Assembly: GCF_042453785.1 (NCBI RefSeq)
Contig: NC_091664.1
Span: 29,188,501 to 29,252,500, forward strand
Source of the DNA: Malus domestica
Taxonomy: Eukaryota > Streptophyta > Magnoliopsida > Rosales > Rosaceae
Length of the DNA stretch: 64,000 nucleotides
Direction: 5' to 3'
A program made the position numbers and the translations under genes. How positions within the stretch are numbered: position 1 is the first letter of the stretch; the number at the start of each line of letters is the position of its first letter. The notes under the pieces were generated by a model. It worked only from the letters and a program-made list of their open reading frames with translations. It did not search any database and was not told the origin of the DNA. This document shows positions 1 through 13,535 of the stretch, piece by piece.

Positions 1-3000
1 CTCTACGGCCAAAACGATGAGTGCCGGGCAAGAACTGATTAGAGTTATATAATCCGGCATCCTGCATACAACTGAAATCAGTGCCAATCTCATGCTCGTT
101 GGAAGCCAAAGGAAGCGGCGCAGGTAATCCAAAATTTTCAGCCAGCTGAGAGGACGACCTTAACTGCATGGGACCAAAATTAGCACCGATTTCATGGTCC
201 ATAGCAAACTGCAAAGGGTGTCCATAGTTTTCATACAGCTGAGACGATGAAGTTAACTGCTCGGAAACAAAACTGCAACCAGTTTCATGGTGGTTGGCAA
301 ACATGCTAAACTGCCCAGGGTGTCTATTTCCAAATAGCTGAGATGATGGATTTAACTGCGAACGGAAAGTTGTGTAGGATCTAGCAGCAGCTGCTAGAGC
401 TGTTGGATGACTTCTATTTTGACGTTTCTCTGGTGGTTGAAACTGGGCGGTAGAACTAGTACTGCATCTCTTCCTTCTTTCCTGTTCTTGCTGTTCACAC
501 CTGGATGCCGTCCCCGTCGGCAAGAATCTCAAGTTCTCCTTTAGTCTTTCCAGCTGAACTATTTCCAATTCAATGTCCTTATATGGGTATTCGGACTCAA
601 GATTGTGATCCTTTATGCACTGAAGTACACCTCTCAGATCAGCTATTAGGTTGTTCATTACATTATCCTGTGAGAAAAATATAAGCCATGGTAAATATAT
701 ATTACATATACACTGAGGAGTCCTCGGTTTAACTATTCAAGAAGCATCGCTATTGGATGTAAAGAAGTAAAGGTACCTTTTCATAAATTCTTTTCTTTCC
801 CGGGAATATTGCACGGAAAGACTTCCTTAGATCCTCCACATAATTATTTAAGAGTACTACTGGCGGGAACCTGTCAGTTAACTTGAAGGTGCAAATCAAT
901 CTAACAGCCTTAATCATCTGTTTCCTTTCAATCAGATCCCGAATAAAGCCTGCAAAACAAAATTGCAGGTTCATCAAACTGCTTCAGATCAGTTTCGGAA
1001 ATAACAAAGGATTTAACAGAAAAGACGATTTTTCAAGTCAGTAAGCAACCCCTAGCGATCACCCTGGCACTATGGACACAGAAATGACATCTAGGTATTC
1101 ACAGTTACAAACATCTATAGCCAAAATGTTGTAAACTGAAGAGAAATGTAATGGAATACAAACATCACACTACGAATGCCATGTTGTTGAGAAACTTACC
1201 GGGGATCTTATCTGCAAAACTAAGTATCTGACATAATTGTAGGACCGGTTTATTCTGACATATGTTTCCAAGAAGCATCACAGTCTCATCTACACTCAAG
1301 GTAGAAAGCAATCCATATGCAGCCACAAATTGCAAAAAACCCAAAATCTCCCACGAGTTTTCTGTATCGGTTCTCATTTTTGCTTGCCACTGGACTGCTA
1401 GCTTGACTGCATCTTCTTTCACATCAAGGGCAACATTTGTTGAGATTTTCATCAGCTCATTCAACATGGGAATGTAGGTCTTCTTGAGATTGGCTATGAA
1501 ACCAACATTTCTATTGCTCCAGTACTGATCAAGAGATTTTTGCATCAACTTCAAAACTACTTTTTCTCGGTCTACTGGCAGTCGTAGAACATCAAGCAAT
1601 TCGTTATTAGCTGAGTCATTCCCACTTAAATGCTCATCTAGACAGTCCTGCGAATTCCTTGCATCTGTGGTGGCAGTCGCACTTAGTTGAAGAATTGGAG
1701 AAGGAGAAGTCGCTACATTTCTGACTGTTGAAGGTTCTGGTTCCTCAATTTTGACAGAGACTGACAGGGCGCTATATGCTATGGAATTGCAATAGGAAAC
1801 AAAACGAGGCAGCACACAGGTCAGTACCTGAATAATTCTGCATGTAATGTATCAAAAGATATATACAACACTATGTGCCATCTGTGCTTCTACTCAAGCA
1901 TTAACCAATAGGTGACGGTGTGCATAGCTTTTTGGGTCAAATTATACCGAGAAACACTAAATATATACATACAAAATACCCAAACATAAATAACAAAATG
2001 TTAGTTTAGATATCAGATGGTATGGTGTGCAAATTAGAAAGGCACAGCCTCAAAGTCAAATTTGAAGTATACGGAAAATATACTTCGGAAAATTTACGCC
2101 ACCGGCCAATATCAGAGAACGAGTATCCTGCCCCAGAGTGTACCTTATTATTAGACTCTCATAATGTGTTCTATGCTGTTGAAAGCTAGATCCAAAGGGG
2201 GTGTGTGATGCATAGCTAAAAACATGCCCATTACTATCCAAATGACTACAAATACCAGCTAATGCAGGGATCACTTCTATGAAGTGGCGGAGCCAACATA
2301 TTTTTTAAGAAGGGCCAGCTTCAAATAGTATCTATATATGCAATACAATCATTATAAACATTGCAACCTTGACATCCCATCTGTTATTATTCCAATCAGA
2401 ATCAGAAATGAGACTGCGAAACGCTTGCATATCATTCTAAAGAAATTCAGATATAAATATATGTTTTAGTTGAGAAGAAAATCCCTCACACGTAACACAC
2501 ACACACACACACATATGTTTTTAGTTGAGAAGAAAATGACAGTTCTTACCAGATGCATTGTATGTGATGCCAAGGGCCTGGCGCAGTTGAGGTGCATGTT
2601 CTGGGTGAGAAACTAAAGCAAGAAGACTTTGAAGCTCCCTCGCATCATAAGTTGAGGTCAACTCAAATGCTGTAAGAAGCCACAAAAGACCCAAAACCTC
2701 CAAACTATTTTCCACCACCACTGTCATCTTTTCCTTCCAGTCATCCACCAACTTAATTGCTTGTTCTCTCACCAGAGGATTAATCGGTGGTGATAACCTC
2801 TTCAACTCCTGTAACAAAAGAACACAACTTCTTCTTATAACTGTCAGATCATAATCAAACCCCTTGTTGTCCTGAATCGAATTTGAATGGTAAAACCCTT
2901 GCATTGCATCCAAAACCAATTTTGCTGGGTCTGATGACGCTTGAAGAAAAGCTGCCAATTCACTACTCAATAAATCAATTCTCTTTACACTCTCTTTCAT

Positions 3001-4110
3001 GAGTAACTGCAAGCCTCCACCATCCCTATCGATGCTGAAGTGATTACTTGTGGAAGAAGAAACAATGACACTGTTAGCATGGGTAGAATTTCGGATCGAA
3101 TCAATATCTTGTCGTTTTGATTCAAGTTCTTTATCCCGCTGCTCAAGTTGCCTTTCTTTTAATTCAAGACCATTGGAGAATTCTTTTAACAACCTTTCTT
3201 GTGAATCCAAATTCATTTTTCCTTCTCGAATCAATTTTTCAAGTGAATCCAAATGTTGTTCCTTCAACTGAACCTCATTGACGCATTCATCCACTCTCTT
3301 ATGAATCAAAGTAAGATCCTCAACTTTGGACTCGAATTCTCTCTCTTTCAATTCGAGTTTGGTGGACCACTCCTCCATGGATTTCTTCAGCAAGAAAAAA
3401 TCTTTCACTTTCAAATCCATTTCATCAATAATTTTCTCTCTTGATTCAATTTTCTTAGAGGATTCCTCAATCGACTTCTTAATCGCACTAAGTTTCTTCT
3501 CTTTATCCTTCGTCTCTCTATCACATTGATCAACCTTTCTTTCCGCCTCTTTAGTCTGCTCCTTTTTCAAAGCAAGTTCTTCCTTCTGCTCCTCAATTGA
3601 CCCCCGAATCTCATTTAATCGCTTCTTTTGAAACTCAATTTCCTCATTGTATATCTCTAATGTTCGTAGAACCCCTTTCAATTTTTCCTCCTTGGACTCA
3701 TACCAATTCAATTTACTTCTTCCATGTTCAATCCCTTTTTTGATCGAATCATACTCCCTCTCATTCTCCCTAACCCATCTCTGAACTTCTTCCAGCCGCT
3801 TCACCTTAGCAGAAAGCTCCTCATTGTGCTCTTCAATCGATGACTGACAGTCCCACAAGGAGGACTCGAGTGATTCGAGCTCATTTGATTTCTTTTCAAT
3901 CAACCTCTCAATTCCACGCAATTCCTCAGATTTGACTTCGACTTGGCTCTGTAAAACTCCAATTTTCTTAACCTTATCCTGGACCTCTTGAAATCGGCCA
4001 AGGATCTCGTTCCGGGCGGAATCAATACAGTCCAAAAGGCCCTCAAATTGCAGGGCCAGCTTTCCCTGCCTCAACTCAGATTCTTCCAACTTCAAACCTT
4101 TATCTTCCAT
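1..4110 (-). CDS. FRL5: FRIGIDA-like protein (FRL5-type), array gene 1, 3' end outside window
   Basis: Four exons read on the minus strand: 4110-2550, 1760-1200, 949-777 and 667-1 (continues past the window edge). Start is the ATG at 4110. Exon 1 encodes a charged coiled coil (about residues 20-345, rich in E/K/L/S heptads), then half a FRIGIDA domain (about 370-520, with [16 protein letters not shown]). Exon 2 (561 bp) encodes a second half-domain ([19 protein letters not shown]). Exon 3 (173 bp) completes it ([19 protein letters not shown]). Splice phases 1-1-0 fit without a stop. Exon 4 ends in three degenerate units beginning SSQL, each roughly 30-38 residues, rich in H, F and Q, unlike the lysine-rich tails of the two neighbours. 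FRIGIDA-family proteins are nuclear and founding members act in flowering-time control through FLC activation; the role of this FRL5-type member is not known from sequence. The N-terminus is shorter than in the neighbouring genes. Confidence 0.87.
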
Positions 4111-4938
4111 TCTAGCTTTCCTTCCCCTGTAAAAACCCTAACTTGTTACAGACGACACGGCCACGAAGAAGGGTCGATGGAAAAGCTCAAGCAAATGAAA
4201 AATAAACACAAAAATCCAGGTTGCCTCTGAAAAACTCTCCTGCCATGGAACCCAAAACCCTACAAACAGAGTAGTAACAGAAAAGAGCAGAAAAAAGCTT
4301 TGTGCTTGGTAGTTGGTATCACTGCCATGGGATGGAAGGTACAATTCCCAAAACCCTAAAGCATAAAACCCCTAAAAGGACTGTTCATCTTCTCCAAACC
4401 CTAGAAAACCTATTCATTTTCTCAGAAACTGAAAGAGAGAAAGGAAGCCATTGGACATACCTTTGAGTTGGGGTTTTAAGATTTTCAAGCAGTGGATTTT
4501 GTGGAAAAACTAGGGCAAACTTCTTCGTCTTCAACCTCCAACCAGCGCCCGCAAGTTTCCATCACTTTTCTCCAAGCCCTGTGTGGAGCTCTGGAGATGT
4601 GAGGAGGCACTGTCGTTCAACGCTTCTGAACCATGCAGGTGATTCTATACAATGCTCTGCTCAAAGATCATACATCTGAAATGACAGTCGGATAGAGTTT
4701 TAAAATTTGACACGTGTCCTGCATTTTCAAATTTTCTTTTGTTTTGTATTTCTTTAAATGGGAATTTACTGTTTAACCAAGCAACCACAGTTATGGAAAC
4801 ATTTAATCAAACACTCATTTTCTTTCTTTCATTTATTGAAAAGATCTCGTTTTGAAGTGCTTTTGTTGGAAAATATATTTTAGTCATCAGTGATCTTGAC
4901 TTTTGGAAGTTTTATTGACTTGCAAGAGTTTGTAGCTT

Positions 4939-5371
4939 AGAGCGTCTTTAAAAAGATATCAAAAAGCTCACATAAGTAATAATGATAAAAAAAGAAGACA
5001 CTAATGTTTTTCAACCGAAATTTTAATTCTTATATGGTATGACGTAAAATGGCAGCAGAGATGGTTGCTGTTAGTAGCTTCAAATTTTTTTTGTTTAATT
5101 ATTAAATACTTTTTATTAATTTTTTATTGGTTAAAACATTGCATTTTCATCTTCTTTCATTATCAATGCAATGTTTAAATATTTTTATACCTTATAATTC
5201 CTTGCCTTTCATAACCAATGCAAAAAAGATAAATATGAATTTTTATTTAATGTTTAAATTTGACATATAGGGTGGAGAGCAATATTTTAAAAGATGTCAA
5301 AGTACTACATAGACTGGTATATTTAAATTTTATGTTTAAAATTTGTATCTCCCTTTGAGATGTCCTTAGTT
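4939..5371. mobile_element. Degenerate MITE related to the one at 5447-5895
   Basis: Left end agagcgtctttaaaaag and right end ctttgagatgtcctta are weak inverted matches. The interior (ggcagcagagatggttgctg and a following ATTAAT-rich tract) resembles the reverse complement of the interior of the neighbouring MITE. Boundaries are approximate. Confidence 0.35.
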
Positions 5372-5446
5372 GGTTTATTATTGTACTTGAGATTTCAGAT
5401 TCAATTTTCTCTCCTCAAAATAGCTTGTATAAAGAAAAGGTTTCTC

Positions 5447-5895
5447 AGACCATCTCCAAAGGAGATGTCAATTTTTTAACATAAAATTTAAATTTTGACA
5501 GCTTATGTGGCACTTTGACATCTTGTAAAGTTTTGTTCTCCAACCGATATGTCAAATTAAATTATTATTTTATTATTTTATAAAATAAATTATTCAACTA
5601 ATTAAAATTTAATAAATGACATTTAAAGTTTAATCGGTAATATGTTCACCTTCTTTGACTGAAAAGAATAAAAAAGTAGGATAATTGCATCGGTCAATTC
5701 AACATTAATTATAATAAATGATTAAACTAATTAAAAATTAATAAAAAAAACATTTGAAGCTGCTGTCAAATTTGACAGCAACGTCTTTTTCTGCCAATCC
5801 ATGTTATCGCCACATAGAATTTAACACTTCGGTTGGAGAATATTAATATGTTCTTTTTTTATTATTATAGCTGATGTGTACGTTGGAGATGCTCT
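5447..5895. mobile_element. MITE with CATCTCCAA-type terminal inverted repeats
   Basis: Left end agaccatctccaaagg; right end cgttggagatgctct, whose reverse complement is agagcatctccaacg. Length about 450 bp, AT-rich, no coding potential. This terminal motif is common in small plant DNA transposons. Family not assigned and target-site duplication not resolved by eye. Confidence 0.5.
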
Positions 5896-7625
5896 TAAAA
5901 GTAACGAACATTTTAATTCACATTTAATGAATTATACATAGTGTTATTATTGCCAATACCCACATACTCGTCTTGCCTTTCCAACAACCTTATAACTAAA
6001 ATATAAATGACAAATAAATATAAAGTGGGTCAAAACATTCAATTTTTCTTTGATAGTATGTAAAACTAAGTGGTACAAAAATAAATTGAAAATAGAAAAT
6101 TTAATGACTTTTGAAATAAAATTTAACAACTAAAACACACTTAGCACTTAGTGTTTCATAGCATTTAAGTCACACTTGAAAACATTAAACAAGTAGTTTG
6201 GTGCATAATTATAAACTCGCGCATTATAAAACACTTAGATTTGATTTTGATCGCCTATTAATCATTCTCATTTGAGTCATAACCTAACAAATAAATATTT
6301 ATTTAAATACTAAAAACAATAACACACGTAACTATATTATCAACGTTAAAGATGAAAAATTGTTAGATCTAACGTTTTAGGCATAGAAAAGTGCTATCAC
6401 ACACTCATTTTTACCTCCAGCACATTCTTGTAAATTTTTTACTTGATATTTTTCAATTCATTCGATCCGACGATCGAAGAATAGGAAGGCTATCATATGC
6501 ATAAATGTTATCTTGTTTGTCTGGCGACGAAAGAATAGTCATTCACTCGTAATTTTACTATCGATAATTGAGATTAAAACATTAAAAATATTAATCCAAA
6601 AAGTAAACTCATTGCCAGAAATGCGATTTGCATCCCATGTGAAGATGGTACTACATTGCACAAAAATGGAAAAAAAGAAAGAAAGAGAGAGGGTACTAGT
6701 AGCCAGTAGCCTAGTACTACATTTAAGGGAAAAAAACACAAGAGAGATCTGACATTGGTGGGTCCGGCACCAAATCCTTATTCGAAATTGTTTGTATCCG
6801 ATTGCCAGCTTTTCTGGAAATCTTCAGCGAGATAATATATATTGTCTTCTTTTTTCTTTTCGGTTTGCAGGGCTGACTCAGCATTCACCAAAACAGGAAA
6901 TTTTTGTCTCTTGTCAATGAATGAGCTATGAAAATAACCATTAGTTCTTCAACTTATTATTAGAGTAATGATCGCTGAATTAAATTAGAGTAATAATCGT
7001 TTAATTAAAAATTCATAACCATTAGTTCTTCAACTTATCAAAATGTGTAGCTATGATCTTTTTCGTTAGTTTCATCAGAATTTTGTTAAAATAAATTATG
7101 TTGGAATGACCATTGCTACAATTAGGTTAAATTTGATAGACTATTGCTCTAATTGGGTTAAAGTCAATTTCTCCAGTTGGATTGAAGTTGAGGGACCAAT
7201 GGTAATATATTTTTAGTTGAGGGACCATAACTATATGTTTTGATAAGGAACCATAGCTACATGTTTTGATGAGTTGAGGGATCAATGGTAATGAATTTTT
7301 AGTTGATGGACTATTGCTCTAATTGAGTTAAAGTTAAAAGACCATTGTTACAATTTACTCTATATGAAATCAATATATTAAAGCATGACGTTTTGTACTA
7401 ATGAAATAAAGAAAAAAAATTGGATAAAAACTTAAACGTTCTTATTTCATTAGTGCAAAATGCTAACATGACGATGGTTGTGCCATGCAAGTCTATCCTG
7501 AATAAAAAATTAACAATAATCCACCACTCTCTAATTAGTTAAACATGAGGGCTAATGATGATCAGTTGATAACAAACGATTACGAGGAGAACGTATGGAA
7601 AGAAACTTACTTATATCCGAGGTTT

Positions 7626-7866
7626 AGAGCTTGTGTAAGTATTTTTAAAATGACTGAAATGGTTTTTAGATAAAAATATTTTTGGGTTCCAAAAACACTT
7701 CAAGTGTTTTCTGCAAGAAGCACCAGTTATGTGTTTCTTCTAGGAATCACTTAAGCACTTTAACTGTTTTCAGTATTTACTTGCATTTTTATTAAGAATT
7801 TATTTCAAAAACATTTTTACCATAAACCCCTTTCAGCTATTTTAAAAACACCTTCAAATAAGCTCT
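7626..7866. mobile_element. MITE-like element, 241 bp, about 36-bp imperfect TIRs
   Basis: Starts agagcttgtgtaagtatttt and ends with the near reverse complement (ttttaaaaacaccttc then aaataagctct). The interior has ttccaaaaacacttc and similar arms. A second member lies at 15324-15521. Confidence 0.6.
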
Positions 7867-8358
7867 TAGTTAATACATATGGGCCCGTATCCTTAAATTT
7901 GTGATTTGATATCAATGTTGGAGAGTTAACTGCTGTGATTTGATATCAATGTTGAAGAATTAAATGCTTTAATCCGAACTCTTAATATCAAATTTAAGGT
8001 TGTGTGACCATCCTCGAAGACAATACATCATTGTATAGTATGTATACCAGGAAGTTATTGAAGCAATATTCCAAACTAATCACATACTTCCACCGTTTTA
8101 ACTTTTTCTCACGTATTCATGTACGTGAGTAACTTGAAATACCGCCACCAAGACCTCGTCTATAAACATCGAACATCTATATTAATGTTTTCAAAATACT
8201 AGTCCAACTACGTCAGAGATTTCTAAAACTCTTGGATCCAAAAAAGCCAAGCGAAGATTTCTACAACTGAGCCACAAGAGGGTGGCAAAAATCAAAATTA
8301 GCACCGCACGCATTGGTCCTTCAAGGTTAGCATGCATGGCTGGTTCTTCGTACTAGGT

Positions 8359-11300
8359 TTAATAATAGCCATATGTCCGAGGGTTGGGCCAGAACATGTA
8401 CATATAGGCAGGAGGGATGGTCGACATTCCGTACGGTGTAACTGCGGATACATGTGTCCGAGGACGTTTACTTTGACGTTGTTGCCGTTGAAATGTAGAG
8501 CCGGAAGCGCTGGCACCGCGCTTCTTCCCGTTTTTCTCCTCTTGTTCGACCTTGGAGGCAAGAGATTTCTTCTCGGATTTCTCCTCTTGCTCGACCTTGG
8601 AGGGTGATGGTTTCTTCTCCGTTTTGCTCTCTTGTTCGACCGTGGATGCAAGAGAGGGGTTCTCCGTTTTCTCCTCTTGTTCGACCGTGGAGGCATGAGA
8701 TGGGTTCTTCTCTGTTTTCTCCTCTTGTTCGACCGTGGAGGCAAGAGACGGTTTCTTCTCCCCTTTATCATCTGGTCCAATCTTCGAGGCAAGAGAGGGT
8801 TTCTTCACCTTTTTCACCTCTTGTCCCACCTTGAAGGCAAGAGAGGGTTTCTTCGCTTTTTTCACCAGTTTCTTCACTTTATTCACCTCTTTTCTGACCT
8901 CGCAGGCAGGAGACGGTTTCTTCTCCTCCTGGCCGACCTTGGAGGAAGGAGGGGATTTCTTCACTTCCTGTCCGACCTTGAAGGAAGGAGAGGCTTTCTT
9001 CTCCTCTTGTCCAACCGTGGAGGAAGGAGACTGGTTCTTCTCTTTTTCCCCCTCTTGTCCAGGAGAAGGTGCCTTCTCTTTTTTCCCCTCTTGTCTGACC
9101 TTGGAGGCAGGAGACAGTTTCTTCTCCTCCTGTCCGACCTTGGAAGGAGGGGATTTCTTCTCTTTCTGTCCGACCTTGGAGGAAGGAGAAGCTTTTCTCT
9201 CCTCTAGTCCAACCTTGGGGGAAGGAGACTGGTCCTCTTTTTCCCCCTCTTGTCCGACGTTGGAGGCAGGAGACGGTTCATTCACCTCTTGCTTAACCTT
9301 GGACACAAGAGATTGCTCACAACGTCTCCAGTTCTCCTTCATTTTTACCAGCTCAACTATCAGTATATCGATGCCCTTGGATGGGTAATCAGACTCGAGG
9401 TTGTAATCTTGGAAGCATTGAGTCACAGCTCTTAGATCAGCTATTAAGTGGTCTACAACCTCCTCCTGTGAGCAAAAGCCATGCCGGATCAGCATTTAAA
9501 TTGGATGGCTTAGATTCAGGAAGCAGATATCAAATGGTCCAAAACAGAGTGAAAGTACCTTTTCATCAAGTGATTTCTTTTTCCTCCACATTGTCCTGCA
9601 AGACTTCCTTGCACCCTCCACATATTCTTTTAGAAGCGGTACCGGGGGTAACTTTTCAGCTATCTTGAAGGTGCAAATAAGTCTAGCAGCCTCTAAAAGT
9701 TGCTTCCTCTCAATTAGCTTCTTAACAAATTCTGTTACACGTAAAACGGAATTGCGTGATCATCAAACTGTTCAAGAGACGTTTCATAAAAAGAACTGCA
9801 CTCAATGAGCAAATGCATTAACAAAAGAAATCATATTTAAGATGGAAAAGAAATAACAATCATCACTATGCCGGAAAACACAGTTCCGTGAGAAAACACA
9901 TGTTTAAACGATACTCTCATCTAGGAGAGGATATTTCCACAAACTAAATTCCGAACCAATCAAAAGACACATTTCTGCAAAAATTTACAGAGCTCCCGAA
10001 AAACATGAGCTTACAATGTAGAACAAATCCAGACAAAACCAGCCAAAAGCAATCTCTAAACAAGATTTTACTTAACTTTGTCATGCATTTTCCTATCCCT
10101 CATCTCGTCTACTCTTCGGTTTCTAACTCATTATCCAGCCATTTGATAATACCCAGTAGCTCCTGGTGGCAGTGTAAAACCAATCCACGATAAATAGGTT
10201 TATAAGAACCCAAATATAACTATTTTTAAGAGCACAATATAACTATGAGTCTATGACATCTAGGACACTGTAGTTAAAAACTTTAGCCAAAATATTGCAT
10301 AGTTCAGAAGAAATTAAATACCATTCCAAGAAATAAATGAGCAATAGTAAGTGGAGCACAAACAGCACACTATGAAAGCCAATTTTCAAGAAATTTACCT
10401 GGGACAAAACCAAGTGTCTGGCATATTTTTAGGGCCTGCTTATGCTGACAAATCATCCCAAGAATCTTTTTGATCTCATCTTCCTTTAAGCGATAAAGCA
10501 ATCCGTATGTAGCTAAAAACTGCAAATATCCCAAACTCTCCAATGAATTTTCAGTGTTGCCTTTCATTTTTGCTTCCCACGTGTATGCTAGCTTTATTGC
10601 ATCCTCTTTCTCATGAGGTCCAACATTCGGAGAGACTCTCATTAGCTCCTCCAAAAGGTTGATCGTGCTTGACATGAAAGTTTCATCTAAAGCAACCTCT
10701 CCTCTACCCCAGTATCCAGCAAAAGATGTTTGAATCACATCCAACACAAGTTTTGCTGGGTCCGTTGACAATTGAAGAGCTGCCAACATGTCTTTTTGCA
10801 TTGAATGATTTTGCTTCATATGCTCAATTAAAATCCCCTGCAAAGTCCTTGCATCAATGGTGGCACTTGGTTGAAAATTTGGAGAAGATAAAGTTGCTTC
10901 ACTTTTGGCCAGTGAAGATTCCGGTTCCACAATTTTGACAGAGGTTATGCTGCACTCTATGCAATTACAATAAGGTACAAAAAAATGGTAGTAGATAGGT
11001 TACTGAGTGTAATTCTGAATTTAAGATTTTACTGAAATATTTATATCATTCCGGACCAGTTCCGTGGCACTTGTGCTTTGAGTGAAGAGATGAGGTGCGG
11101 TGGTGGTAGCATACCAATTAGGCAGAAATCTTATTTTGCATAAATGCCAAAGCATCAGATGGTATTTATGCGGAAACTGGAGAAAGTGACTGCCTAAAAA
11201 TATAATTTAGCATCAAGGATGAAAATCATGAAATGATACCTGATGAGCACCATGTGTTTGGCACCAGCACTGAGGTCACGGTGAAATAAATCACAAAAAA

Positions 11301-13535
11301 AAAAAAAAAAAAAAAAAAAAGCATGGACAAGAGATGCTAGGAGCCTCTAACAACATAGTTATAAAATGACCACAAAGCAACTATTACGATTTTCTGACTA
11401 GGAGACGGGATAAAGTATTTAGGAAAAATCAAATAAAAACACTTCTTTGCAGAATACAACTAGGCCTAAAAGGATCTCTTGTTAGAGATATGCTTAAAGC
11501 TCATTGCTTATTAACTTCTTAAAGTAAATGAACACTCTACGGTGGTACTCGAAAATGTATAAGTATAAAGCAAATCTACAACGCAAGAACTATAAGCATT
11601 CAATTTCCCTTTTTTACATCTAACGCGGAAACATATTCAAATAAGGGAAAGAGAATTATACAAATTAGAATTCAGATATAAACATGAATAAAAGAAAAAA
11701 AGCTTACCAGGTGCCTTATCTGAGATGCCAAGGCTCAATCCAGTAGCCTGTGCAACGTGTGCTTGCCGACCAGCCACAAGAAGAAGACTTTGAAGCTCAC
11801 TCTCAGGATAAGTGGAGGTCAAGTCAAATGTAGTAATAAGCAGCAAAAAACCCAGAACCTCCAACCCATTTTCTACTGCCACCGTCATCTTGTCCTTCCA
11901 GTCACCTGCCAACTTTCTTGCTTCTTCTCTCACCGGAGGATTAATTTGCGGTGAGACTCTCTTTAACTCCTGTAACAAAAGAATACAACTCCTCCTAATA
12001 ACGCTCAAGTCAAAATCACACTCCTTATTTTCCACAACCAAACTTGAAGGGTAAAACCCTTGCATTGCATCCAAAACTAATTTGGCTGGGTCTGATGACG
12101 CTTGAAGAATCCCTGAGATTTCAGTACCCAATAAATCATGTCTCTTCAAATGCTCGTTCAGAAACAACTGCAAGTCTTTACCACTCAAGTTGATGCGGGA
12201 TTGGATACTTGCGGGCAAAGGAACAGAGGGATTGTTAGCAGGATTATGTTCCAATTGCTCAATCTTCACTTGAGAATTGAGGATATTAGTCTTCTTCTCC
12301 AATGTCATTTTCTTGGAACGTTCTTCAGCGGATTTACGAATAGAATCAAACTTTTTCTGCTTAAATTCAAGCGTTCTGGCCTGTAGTTCAAGTTTCCTTT
12401 CTTTAACTTGAAGTCCATTGGAGAGTAAATCCAAACGCTTTTCATGTTCATGTATCGTTTGTTGGAGTGAATCCAAATGCTTTTCTTTCAACCGAACCTC
12501 ATCGAGGAATTCATTAACCCTCATATCTATCAAATGAAGTTCCTCTAGTTTCTGCTCAAATCCTTTTTCTTTCAGTTCAAGCTTCTCTAACCATCCGCCG
12601 AGTTCCCTTTCTTTATATTCAAGTTTACAGTACCATTCCCCCATCAGTTTCTTGAGCAAACAAAAATCCCTCTCTTTCAACTCCAATTCCCTAATTGCAT
12701 TCTCTCTGGATTCCAGTGTATTAGAGCATTCGGCCAATGACTTCCGAATCAAACTAAGTTTCTCCTCTTTCGATTTCATCTCTTCCTCACATCCTTTGAT
12801 CGATTTCTCAATCAAACCGAGTTTCTCCTTTCTCAATTTCATCTTCTTGTCACATTCTTCAATCGATCTTTCCGCCCTTCTAATCTCCTCCTCTCTCAAA
12901 TCATACACTTTCTTCCGCTCCTCAATCGACTCCACAATCGAATTTAACCGCCTCTCTTTCAACTCAATATCATCTCCGTACTTGCTCAACACCGTCCTGA
13001 CCTCTTCCACTTCCTTCTCTTTAGCCTCAATCTCTACAGACCTCTCTTCCGCATTTTTCACAAACCAATTCAATATCTTTTTCCGCTCTTCGATACATCT
13101 ATCAATCGAATCCCGCTCCCTCTCCTTCTCTCTAACCAAGCTCTCAACTTCCGAAACTTGCCTCTTTTTAACATCAATCGACATATCAACCGATTTCAAG
13201 CGGAGCTTACCAGATTCATACTCCTTCACTCTCTCCGCAATCGACTTCTCGATTCCGCGCAACTCCAAAGCTTTGGCCGCCATCTCCGAGTCAAACCTCA
13301 ACTCCGACGCCTCCAGCCGCTTCCCAAGATCGTCCATCTCCTTCTCGCGGTTCTCGAGTTCTTGTAATCGGGTCCGGATCTCGCTGCGGGTCGACTCGAA
13401 GTGCTCCTCGAGCTCCTTCCACTGCACAGAAAACAGAACGACGGAGTTCGCTTCGGCATGCAAGCTCTCGTACGCTCTGCAGAGGCTGCTCTGCCTCTCC
13501 TCCGAGATTCTCAAATCCGACTGAATCTTCTCCAT
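8359..13535 (-). CDS. FRL5: FRIGIDA-like protein (FRL5-type), array gene 2, complete, about 1221 aa
   Basis: Exons on the minus strand: 13535-11708 (1828 bp), 10956-10399 (558), 9731-9559 (173), 9465-8359 (1107, stop at 8359). The sum is 3666 bp with phases 1-1-0. The ATG at 13535 (MEKIQSDL) is chosen because the upstream extension of the frame lacks an ATG and because it aligns with MELEKIEAEL of array gene 3. Residues about 1-440 are coiled coil, 455-609 a first half FRIGIDA domain ([19 protein letters not shown]), 610-795 a second half-domain ([16 protein letters not shown]), and 796-853 the completing segment ([19 protein letters not shown]). The last exon opens with about 50 conserved residues ([13 protein letters not shown]) and then becomes a Lys/Ser/Pro/Glu-rich repeat tail of units like [13 protein letters not shown]. 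The protein ends in an aromatic stretch (PRTYGYY). Probably nuclear given the basic tail. Specific function unknown. Confidence 0.9.
8500..9320 (-). repeat. Coding minisatellite in last exon of array gene 2
   Basis: About 15-18 imperfect units of roughly 45-60 nt, encoding variants of [13 protein letters not shown] and, nearer the C-terminus, [16 protein letters not shown]. Because of the repeat, several other frames on both strands are open over the same stretch. Those are shadows. Unit lengths differ by multiples of three, so the frame is kept. Confidence 0.8.
11297..11322. repeat. Poly-A tract in intron 1 of array gene 2
   Basis: About 26 consecutive A on the plus strand, inside the intron between exon 1 and exon 2. 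It may be the tail of an old insertion, but no body could be recognised. Confidence 0.6.

Larger units (their letters stand above)
4111..8358. other. Intergenic gap between array genes 1 and 2, repeat-rich
   Basis: No convincing exon. Bases 4111-4640 are the upstream region of array gene 1. The rest is AT-rich and holds MITE-like sequences (4939-5371, 5447-5895, 7626-7866). A stretch at about 6945-7380 repeats a short phrase several times in variants (motifs like ttgagggaccaatgg and attgctctaattgggtta). Short open frames here lack codon bias and homology that I recognise. Confidence 0.6.

Noticed and set aside
8604-9388. Several plus-strand frames over the gene 2 repeat tail
   Set aside because: A minisatellite with units in multiples of three opens all frames. 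Only the minus-strand frame joins to the conserved exons.
12652-13524. 290-codon plus-strand frame opposite FRL array gene 2
   Set aside because: Ser/Phe-rich composition is the reverse complement of a Lys/Glu-rich coiled coil. It has no splice context or homology; a shadow of the real gene. The same applies to plus-strand frames over 3050-3530 and 20060-21125.
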